64,000 nt of DNA from Pseudomonas sp. KUIN-1 (GTDB taxonomy: Bacteria; Pseudomonadota; Gammaproteobacteria; Pseudomonadales; Pseudomonadaceae), in contig NZ_AP020337.1 of the NCBI RefSeq assembly GCF_009176725.1, positions 3,100,001 through 3,164,000 of the forward strand, read 5' to 3'. The translations under genes were made by a program, and so were the position numbers. The notes under the pieces are model-generated. The model saw only the letters and a program-made list of their open reading frames with translations, was not told the origin of the DNA and did not search any database. This document shows, in pieces, positions 57,564-64,000 of this stretch (position 1 is its first letter; every line of letters starts with the position of its first letter).

Positions 57564-59554
57564 GCACTAAAGCTGTCGTTTTCGCTTATCACGATATTGG
57601 CTGTGTCGGCCTGCAAGCGTTGCTGGATGCAGGCTATGAGATTGCGGCGGTGTTCACCCATGCCGACGACCCCAAAGAAAAAACCTTTTTTGGCTCCGTG
57701 GCGCAGCTGTGCGCCCGGCACGGCATTGCGGTGCATGCCCCCGAGGACCCGAATCACCCGCTATGGGTAGAGCGCATCGGCAAACTGGCGCCGGACTTCA
57801 TTTTCTCCTTCTACTATCGCCAGTTACTCGGCGATTCGTTGCTGGCCTGCGCGAAAAAAGCTGCACTGAACCTGCATGGCTCGCTGCTTCCGCGTTATCG
57901 CGGACGCGCGCCGGCCAACTGGGTGCTGGTCAACGGCGAAAGCGAAACCGGCGTTACCCTGCATCAGATGGTCAAACGCGCCGATGCCGGGCCGATAGTC
58001 GCCCAGCAGCGGGTCTCGATCAGTGCCACCGATACCGCCTTGACGCTGCATGGCAAATTGCGTGACGCCGCCGCTGACCTGCTCTGCGAGACACTGCCCC
58101 TGCTGGCGGCGCAAGGGCAACTGCCAGCGACGCCCCAGGATGAATCGCGTGCGACGTATTTCGGTCGGCGCACCCCGGCCGACGGTTTGATCGACTGGTC
58201 GCTGCCAGCCACTCAGCTCTATAACCTGATCCGCGCGGTAACACAGCCCTACCCTGGCGCGTTTTGCCCGGTCGGCGACAACAAGCTGATTGTCTGGTCT
58301 GCCAGCGTGGACACGAGCAGCAATGGCGAGGCGCCCGGCACGGTCATCAGTCACGAGCCGTTGCGTATTGCCTGTGGTGAGGGTTCGCTGGTCATCACCG
58401 CAGGGCAACGCGGTGACAACGGCTTGTACCTCAGTGGTGAGCAACTGGCACGCGAATTCGGGCTGGTAGCAGGCTCGCAACTGCTCGATAAGGCAAAGCG
58501 CCGGTCGGTTCGTCGTACCCGCGTGTTGATCCTCGGCGTCAACGGTTTCATCGGCAACCACCTGTCCGAGCGTCTGCTGCAGGATGACCGGTACGAAATC
58601 TACGGCATGGATATCGGCTCGGACGCCATCGAGCGCTTGCGTGCCAAGCCGAACTTTCACTTCATCGAAGGTGACATCAGCATCCACACCGAGTGGATCG
58701 AATACCACATCAAAAAGTGCGATGTTGTGCTGCCGCTGGTGGCTATCGCCACGCCGATTGAATACACGCGCAATCCACTGCGGGTCTTCGAGCTGGATTT
58801 CGAAGAGAACCTGAAGATCGTCCGCTACTGCGTGAAGTACAACAAGCGTGTGATTTTCCCGTCCACGTCCGAAGTCTATGGCATGTGCCAGGACGCAAAC
58901 TTCAACGAGGACACCTCCAACCTGATCGTTGGCCCGATCAACAAGCAGCGCTGGATCTACTCGGTGTCCAAGCAACTGCTGGACCGGGTGATCTGGGCCT
59001 ACGGGCAGAAAGGCCTGCAATTCACCCTGTTTCGCCCGTTCAACTGGATGGGACCGCGTCTGGACCGTCTGGATTCGGCGCGCATTGGCAGTTCGCGGGC
59101 CATTACCCAACTGATCCTGCACCTGGTCGAAGGCACGCCCATTCGCCTGGTGGACGGCGGCGCCCAGAAGCGCTGTTTCACCGATATCGTCGACGGCATC
59201 GAAGCGCTGGCGCGGATCATCGAAAACCGCGATGGGCGCTGTAACGGACAGATCATCAACATCGGCAACCCCGACAACGAAGCCAGCATCCGTCAATTGG
59301 GTGAAGAGCTGCTTCGCCAGTTCGAGGCCCATCCGTTGCGCGGCCATTTCCCGCCTTTCGCGGGCTTTCGTGAAGTCGAAAGCCAGTCCTTCTATGGCAA
59401 GGGCTATCAGGATGTCAGCCATCGCACGCCGAGCATCGACAACGCCAAAAAGCTGATTGGCTGGACGCCGGGTATCGAGCTGAGCGAAACCATCGGCAAA
59501 ACCCTGGATTTCTTTCTGCGCGAAGCCATGGCTGAAAAAGCGGATCAGTGCTGA
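57560..59554 (+). CDS. arnA: Bifunctional UDP-GlcA decarboxylase/Ara4N formyltransferase ArnA
   Basis: The 664-residue bifunctional enzyme has an N-terminal formyltransferase domain (about 1-305, with [15 protein letters not shown] containing the catalytic His and an Asp in KRADAGP). The C-terminal NAD-dependent decarboxylase (from about 315) has [15 protein letters not shown] and SVSKQ. It oxidatively decarboxylates UDP-glucuronate and formylates the amino sugar. Its ATG and stop overlap arnC and arnD respectively. Confidence 0.97.
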   Translation: MSTKAVVFAYHDIGCVGLQALLDAGYEIAAVFTHADDPKEKTFFGSVAQLCARHGIAVHAPEDPNHPLWVERIGKLAPDFIFSFYYRQLLGDSLLACAKKAALNLHGSLLPRYRGRAPANWVLVNGESETGVTLHQMVKRADAGPIVAQQRVSISATDTALTLHGKLRDAAADLLCETLPLLAAQGQLPATPQDESRATYFGRRTPADGLIDWSLPATQLYNLIRAVTQPYPGAFCPVGDNKLIVWSASVDTSSNGEAPGTVISHEPLRIACGEGSLVITAGQRGDNGLYLSGEQLAREFGLVAGSQLLDKAKRRSVRRTRVLILGVNGFIGNHLSERLLQDDRYEIYGMDIGSDAIERLRAKPNFHFIEGDISIHTEWIEYHIKKCDVVLPLVAIATPIEYTRNPLRVFELDFEENLKIVRYCVKYNKRVIFPSTSEVYGMCQDANFNEDTSNLIVGPINKQRWIYSVSKQLLDRVIWAYGQKGLQFTLFRPFNWMGPRLDRLDSARIGSSRAITQLILHLVEGTPIRLVDGGAQKRCFTDIVDGIEALARIIENRDGRCNGQIINIGNPDNEASIRQLGEELLRQFEAHPLRGHFPPFAGFREVESQSFYGKGYQDVSHRTPSIDNAKKLIGWTPGIELSETIGKTLDFFLREAMAEKADQC

Positions 59555-60435
59555 TGCAGGCAGGCCTGAGAATCGATGTCGACACGTACCGGGGCACCCT
59601 TGAGGGCGTGCCCAGGCTGCTGGACATACTCGACGAAGCGCAGGTCAAGGCGACCTTCTTTTTCAGTGTCGGCCCCGACAACATGGGGCGCCATCTGTGG
59701 CGCCTGGTAAGGCCCACGTTCTTCTGGAAGATGCTTCGCTCCAACGCGGCGAGCCTGTATGGCTGGGATATTCTGCTGGCCGGCACCGCATGGCCGGGCA
59801 AACCGATCGGCCGGGACCTCGGCCCGCTGATGCGTCGCGCGCTGGATGCCGGTCACGAAATCGGCCTGCATGCCTGGGATCATCATGGCTGGCAAGCCAA
59901 TGCCGGACACTGGAGCGACAGACAGTTGACCGCCCAGATACACCGCGGCGTCGATTGCCTGAGCGACATCCTCGGCCACCCGGTGGTCTGCTCTGCGGCG
60001 GCAGGCTGGCGCGCCGACCAGCGCGTCGTGCAGGCCAAAGAGGCGTTTGGCTTTCGTTACAACAGTGACTGCCGCGGCGCCAGCCTGTTTCGCCCATTGC
60101 TGGCCGACGGCAGCCTCGGTACCGCTCAGATTCCGGTGGACTTGCCGACCTTCGATGAAGTAATCGGCCCGCACCTGAAGCCGGATGCGTTCAACGACTA
60201 CATTCTCGGCCGCTTCGCTGCACGACAGCTCAACGTCTACACCCTTCACGCCGAAGTGGAAGGGATCATCATGGCCGACGGTTTCAGGCAACTGTTAAAG
60301 CGGGCCAATACCCAGGGCATCCACTTCGCGCCGTTGGGCCATCTGCTGCCCGATGCTATCGAACGGTTGCCTTCCGGGCATATCGTTCGCGGCCACCTGC
60401 CCGGCCGCGAAGGCTGGCTGGGGGTGCAGCAGTGA
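59554..60435 (+). CDS. arnD: Ara4FN-undecaprenyl phosphate deformylase ArnD
   Basis: This polysaccharide-deacetylase-fold protein of 293 residues removes the formyl group from the lipid-linked sugar. It has the metal-site start ([11 protein letters not shown]) and a central [11 protein letters not shown] motif. ATG 59554 shares a base with the arnA stop (TGATG). A GTG at 59548 would be two codons longer. The gene precedes arnT with the same TGATG overlap. Confidence 0.95.
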   Translation: MQAGLRIDVDTYRGTLEGVPRLLDILDEAQVKATFFFSVGPDNMGRHLWRLVRPTFFWKMLRSNAASLYGWDILLAGTAWPGKPIGRDLGPLMRRALDAGHEIGLHAWDHHGWQANAGHWSDRQLTAQIHRGVDCLSDILGHPVVCSAAAGWRADQRVVQAKEAFGFRYNSDCRGASLFRPLLADGSLGTAQIPVDLPTFDEVIGPHLKPDAFNDYILGRFAARQLNVYTLHAEVEGIIMADGFRQLLKRANTQGIHFAPLGHLLPDAIERLPSGHIVRGHLPGREGWLGVQQ

Positions 60436-62084
60436 TGCACGTCAGGCATCGTCATCTTGTACTGCTGTTATTGGCGTTCGTGCTGGCTTATCTGCTGCCG
60501 CTGGGCTTTCACGGCCTGTGGATTCCCGATGAAACCCGCTATGCGCAGATCAGCCAGGAAATGCTCTACAGCGGCAACTGGATTGCGCCGCACTTCATGG
60601 GGCTGCGTTACTTCGAAAAACCGGCTGCCGGTTACTGGCTGATTGCACTCGGGCAGCAGGTCTTTGGCGAGAACCTGTTCGGCGTGCGCATTGTGTCGGC
60701 ACTGGCCAGCGGCTTGAGCGTGCTGCTGGCCTATCTGCTGGCCGGCAAGATCTGGAACGACCCGCGCAAGCAGTTCGCCAGCGCCTTGCTGTTCATGAGC
60801 TTCGGCTTTGTCGCCGGCCAAGCGGGTTACGCCAATCTTGATCCGCAATTCACCTTCTGGACCAACGTGACACTGCTGGCATTCTGGTACGCCGTGCACA
60901 GCGTCCGTCGAGCGCGTCTGGTGGCATGGGCGTTAGTCGGCGTGGCCTGCGGGATAGGGTTCATGACCAAGGGCTTTCTCGCCTGGGCACTGCCCGTCAT
61001 CATCGCCCTGCCCTACATGCTGTGCCAGCGACGCCTGGCCGAGTTGCTCAGATTCGGCCCGCTCGCGGTATTGATTGCCATCGCCGTCTGCCTGCCGTGG
61101 GCACTGGCGATCCACGAGCAGGAGCCCGACTACTGGCGTTACTTCTTCTGGCACGAGCATATTCGCCGCTTTGCCGGGGACAATGCCCAGCATGCCCAGC
61201 CCTGGTGGTTCTATATGCCATTGCTGGTGGCGGCCTGTGTGCCGTGGGCACTGCTGCTGCCGCTAACACTGAAACAGGCATGGCAGGAAAAAAGCCGCCC
61301 TGACATTGCCTTTTTGCTGCTGTGGCTGCTGCTGCCACTGGCGTTTCTGAGCCTGAGCAAAGGCAAATTGCCGACCTACATACTGCCGTGCCTGCTGCCG
61401 TTGGCGCTGCTGATGGCCAACACTCTGGTCGAGCGCCTCGATCGAGGCCACAGCACAGCGTTGCGCGCGAACGGAATATTCAACGCGACCGTCACTTTTC
61501 TTGGGCTTGTGGCGTTGATCTACCTGCAACTCAAGCAGCCCGTCTACGAAAACGAACCGATGCATCTGTCACTGGCGGTCATCGTGCTTCTCGGATGGAC
61601 ACTCGCCAACGCCCTGCAAGGCTTGCGCCCGCTGACATTCTGGGCCACACCGGCACTGGGCAGCTGGTTGCTGATCGCATTGCTGCCCGCAGCACTGCCA
61701 AACGATGTGATCAACAACAAGACTCCCGACCCGTTCGTGGTCACGCACCAGGCCGAACTGGCGGGCTGCACGCAGTTGCTGAGCAACGATCTGGGCGCTG
61801 CCTCGGCATTGGCGTGGCGCCTGAAACGACCTGATGTTGCACTGTTCAACACCTGGGGCGAGCTGGAGTACGGCCTGGGCTACCCGGATGTGCAGGGCCG
61901 TGAGGTCCGCCTGCAGAACATCGATGCCTGGATGAAGAACGCCCGCAGCCAAGGCCGGGTCGGCGTCATCATGCGAGGCAAGAGCGATGAGGAACTGAAA
62001 GAGCTCGAAAGTCTTCCCAAGGATGGTCAGCGCTATGACGAAGGCAACCTGGCCATCCTCGTTTACGAGAAGTCCGCATCGTGA
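60435..62084 (+). CDS. arnT: Lipid A Ara4N transferase ArnT
   Basis: The 549-residue integral membrane enzyme, GT83/PMT type, transfers aminoarabinose from undecaprenyl phosphate to lipid A phosphates on the periplasmic face. The typical first loop ([19 protein letters not shown] with the catalytic-loop Asp/Glu, then [10 protein letters not shown]) is present, with about twelve membrane helices and a C-terminal periplasmic domain. Activity confers resistance to polymyxin. The ATG at 60435 shares a base with the arnD stop. Confidence 0.96.
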   Translation: MHVRHRHLVLLLLAFVLAYLLPLGFHGLWIPDETRYAQISQEMLYSGNWIAPHFMGLRYFEKPAAGYWLIALGQQVFGENLFGVRIVSALASGLSVLLAYLLAGKIWNDPRKQFASALLFMSFGFVAGQAGYANLDPQFTFWTNVTLLAFWYAVHSVRRARLVAWALVGVACGIGFMTKGFLAWALPVIIALPYMLCQRRLAELLRFGPLAVLIAIAVCLPWALAIHEQEPDYWRYFFWHEHIRRFAGDNAQHAQPWWFYMPLLVAACVPWALLLPLTLKQAWQEKSRPDIAFLLLWLLLPLAFLSLSKGKLPTYILPCLLPLALLMANTLVERLDRGHSTALRANGIFNATVTFLGLVALIYLQLKQPVYENEPMHLSLAVIVLLGWTLANALQGLRPLTFWATPALGSWLLIALLPAALPNDVINNKTPDPFVVTHQAELAGCTQLLSNDLGAASALAWRLKRPDVALFNTWGELEYGLGYPDVQGREVRLQNIDAWMKNARSQGRVGVIMRGKSDEELKELESLPKDGQRYDEGNLAILVYEKSAS

Positions 62085-62419
62085 CCTGGCTGATGCTGGC
62101 AAGCGCATGCCTGCTGACCTGCCTGGGCCAGATCGCGCAGAAGTACGCGGTACAAGACTGGCGTGGCGCATTTCCCGGCGTGTTTGCAGCGCTGCGCTCG
62201 CTATGGCTGGCGCTGGCCTGCCTTGGGTCGGGCCTGCTGGTCTGGCTGCTGGTGTTGCAACGCCTGGACGTTGGCATCGCGTATCCGATGCTGGGTGTTA
62301 ACTTCGTGCTGATCACGCTGGCAGGTCGCTATGTGTTCAACGAGCCGGTTGACGTACAGCACTGGCTGGGTATTGCGCTGATTCTTGTCGGGGTATTTCA
62401 GCTGGGACGCCAGGCGTGA
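62081..62419 (+). CDS. arnE: Flippase subunit ArnE
   Basis: The 112-residue protein has four membrane helices of the small-multidrug-resistance-like fold. It pairs with ArnF to move undecaprenyl-phosphate-aminoarabinose across the inner membrane. The GTG start overlaps the arnT stop. The size and arrangement, followed directly by ArnF, fit the family. Confidence 0.92.
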   Translation: MTWLMLASACLLTCLGQIAQKYAVQDWRGAFPGVFAALRSLWLALACLGSGLLVWLLVLQRLDVGIAYPMLGVNFVLITLAGRYVFNEPVDVQHWLGIALILVGVFQLGRQA

Positions 62420-62850
62420 CCCACCGCCGGGCAACCCTGTGCGCCATGGCCAGTGTGGCGCTGGTCAGCGCGGCGCAACTGGGCATGCGCTGGAGCATGA
62501 GCCGCCTGCCCTCGCCCGTTCAATGGCTCGAAATGCAGGAACATGCGCAGCTTGATCTCAGCGCCCTGAGGGTCGTCTGCGCCTCGATCACCGCTTACGC
62601 GCTCTCCATGCTTTTCTGGCTACTGGCCCTTCGGGTCTTGCCCCTGAGCCGTGCCTATTCGCTGCTCAGTATCAGCTACGCGCTGGTTTATACGCTCGCC
62701 GCAGCGCTGCCATTTTTCCACGAGACGTTCACGGTATCGAAAACTGTGGGTGTCAGCCTGATCGTGGCAGGTGTCTTGACCATCAACCTCCGGCGCATTC
62801 CCCGGCCATCACCTCAGGATCTTTCCCATGAAAATCAGCGTTTTCGGTAG
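62416..62850 (+). CDS. arnF: Flippase subunit ArnF
   Basis: The 144-residue four-helix membrane protein is the partner of ArnE in the same flippase. Its GTG start overlaps the arnE stop by four bases. The C-terminus is extended and overlaps the first 23 bases of ugd. The helices are in the usual positions (near 8-28, 55-78, 83-105 and 110-130). Confidence 0.9.
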   Translation: MTHRRATLCAMASVALVSAAQLGMRWSMSRLPSPVQWLEMQEHAQLDLSALRVVCASITAYALSMLFWLLALRVLPLSRAYSLLSISYALVYTLAAALPFFHETFTVSKTVGVSLIVAGVLTINLRRIPRPSPQDLSHENQRFR

Positions 62851-64000
62851 CGGATATGTCGGCCTGGTACAAGCGACCGTGCTCGCCGAAGTCGGCCACG
62901 ATGTGGTCTGCATGGACATCGATCAGGCCAAAATCGACCAGTTGCGTCAGGGCCAGGTGCATATCTACGAACCTGGCCTGGCCAATCTGGTACGTGAAAA
63001 CCTCGACCAGCAGCGTCTGTGCTTCACCACCGACGAGCAGCTGGCAGTGGAACATGCCGAGGTCCTGTTCATTGCGGTCGGCACGCCGTCCCGAGCCGAT
63101 GGCTCCGCCGACCTGAGCGGCTTTTTCGCGGTGGGCGAAGCCATCGCCCGGCATCGACGCGAACCGCTGATCATCGTCGAGAAGTCCACCGTGCCGGTCG
63201 GCAGTGGCGACGCCTTGCGCAGCCACATCGACAAGGCGCTGCGTCAGGCGGGCCGGCTGTTGCAGTTCGATATCGTCTCCAATCCGGAATTTCTCAAGGA
63301 GGGCTCAGCGGTCAACGATTGCCGGCGCCCGGACCGTATCGTCATCGGCTGCGAAAATGAAGCGGTGCGCAACGTCATGCGCGAGCTGTATGCACCGTTC
63401 AACCGCAATCATGAGCGGATCATGTTCATGGACCTGCGCAGCGCCGAACTGACCAAGTACGCCGCCAACTGCATGCTGGCAACCAAGATCAGCTTCATCA
63501 ACCAGATCGCCGAACTGGCCGAGCATCTGGGCGCGGACGTCGAGTCGGTGCGGTTGGGCATTGGCGCCGACTCACGCATCGGTTACGACTTCATCTACCC
63601 CGGTTGCGGTTACGGCGGTTCGTGTTTTGGCAAAGACATCCGTGCGTTGATTCACAGCGCCCGGGAGGCCCATTGCTCCAACGATCTGCTGTCGGTGGTC
63701 GAGGCGATCAACGAACGGCAGAAGAACAAACTCTTCGAGCGGGTCAACGCGTTCTATCAGGGCGACCTGCGCGGCAAGACCTTTGCCCTGTGGGGGCTGG
63801 CGTTCAAACCCAACACCGACGACATGCGCGATGCCCCCAGCCGCGTGCTCATGGAAGCGTTATGGGAGGCTGGTGCCAGCGTGCGGGCGTTCGACCCCGA
63901 GGCCATGCAGGAAACCCAGCGCATTTATGGCCATCGCAAGGACCTGATGCTCATGGGCACGCCAGAGTCGGCGCTCAATGAAGCCGATGCATTGATCGTC
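62828..64000 (+). CDS. ugd: UDP-glucose 6-dehydrogenase Ugd (cut by window edge)
   Basis: The first 391 codons are present. The enzyme oxidises UDP-glucose to UDP-glucuronate, the starting substrate of the Ara4N pathway. Motifs are the NAD-binding [11 protein letters not shown] (residues 5-15), VEKSTVPVG, the NPEFLKEG loop and the catalytic Cys in [12 protein letters not shown]. Its ATG lies 23 bases inside arnF, so it is translated as part of the arn operon. The family is usually about 450 residues, so roughly the last 60 are missing. Confidence 0.94.
   Translation, partial: MKISVFGSGYVGLVQATVLAEVGHDVVCMDIDQAKIDQLRQGQVHIYEPGLANLVRENLDQQRLCFTTDEQLAVEHAEVLFIAVGTPSRADGSADLSGFFAVGEAIARHRREPLIIVEKSTVPVGSGDALRSHIDKALRQAGRLLQFDIVSNPEFLKEGSAVNDCRRPDRIVIGCENEAVRNVMRELYAPFNRNHERIMFMDLRSAELTKYAANCMLATKISFINQIAELAEHLGADVESVRLGIGADSRIGYDFIYPGCGYGGSCFGKDIRALIHSAREAHCSNDLLSVVEAINERQKNKLFERVNAFYQGDLRGKTFALWGLAFKPNTDDMRDAPSRVLMEALWEAGASVRAFDPEAMQETQRIYGHRKDLMLMGTPESALNEADALIV

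Noticed and set aside
57824..59422. 532-codon open frame antisense to arnA
   Set aside because: It mirrors the high third-position GC of arnA, has no motifs and lies wholly inside a certain gene.

Overview
The window looks like chromosomal DNA of a Pseudomonas, most likely of the P. syringae group. This is an inference from gene content and protein style: a complete arcDABC arginine deiminase operon with ANR-type boxes, an eight-gene arnBCADTEF-ugd operon, several large chemoreceptors, and GC-rich codon use. No rRNA, tRNA, CRISPR array or intact insertion sequence was seen.

Layout. (1) 1-11158, minus strand: one tightly packed operon holding srfA, srfB and srfC, then a single-span membrane protein, a secreted von Willebrand A protein, an ABC ATPase and the start of an FtsX-like permease. 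SrfB has the nucleotide-binding motifs of the actin/Hsp70 superfamily and SrfC has a dynamin-like GTPase P-loop. The cluster therefore looks like an envelope-spanning machine of unknown purpose. (2) 11.4-18.1 kb: a four-helix-bundle chemoreceptor, a DUF2252 protein, a TspO/MBR protein, an FAD oxidoreductase and a periplasmic alpha/beta hydrolase. (3) 18.3-32 kb: a patchy accessory region, lower in GC. It holds an orphan Rhs toxin tip with a candidate immunity protein, gene remnants, lipoproteins, two Nudix hydrolases, a GNAT acetyltransferase and an internally deleted PhzF gene. It also holds three candidate nucleases: two PD-(D/E)XK-like proteins and one GIY-YIG protein. One PD-(D/E)XK-like protein belongs to an overlapping three-gene unit headed by a 653-residue protein with a duplicated unknown domain. 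This unit is the best candidate here for an undescribed defence-like system.

(4) 32.6-44.9 kb: catabolic and uptake genes. A LysR regulator faces a CitMHS carboxylate transporter and a split AtuA-like (DUF1446) pair. These are followed by a FadR-type regulator leading a complete peptide ABC importer and a cytoplasmic gamma-glutamyltransferase, which together suggest import and cleavage of gamma-glutamyl peptides. (5) 44.9-52.4 kb: a dCache chemoreceptor and the anaerobic arginine fermentation operon arcDABC, with two ANR-like boxes before it and a good intrinsic terminator after it. (6) 52.4-54.4 kb: two Met/His-rich membrane proteins (a PepSY protein and a DUF2946 protein) that look copper-related, plus a decayed second DUF2946 fragment lying against the arc terminator. 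(7) 55.4-64 kb: the arn operon, which makes 4-amino-4-deoxy-L-arabinose and attaches it to lipid A (polymyxin and cationic peptide resistance). Nearly every junction is an overlap, and the operon runs off the end of the window inside ugd.

Functions were read from motifs, lengths and gene order only. No database search was run.
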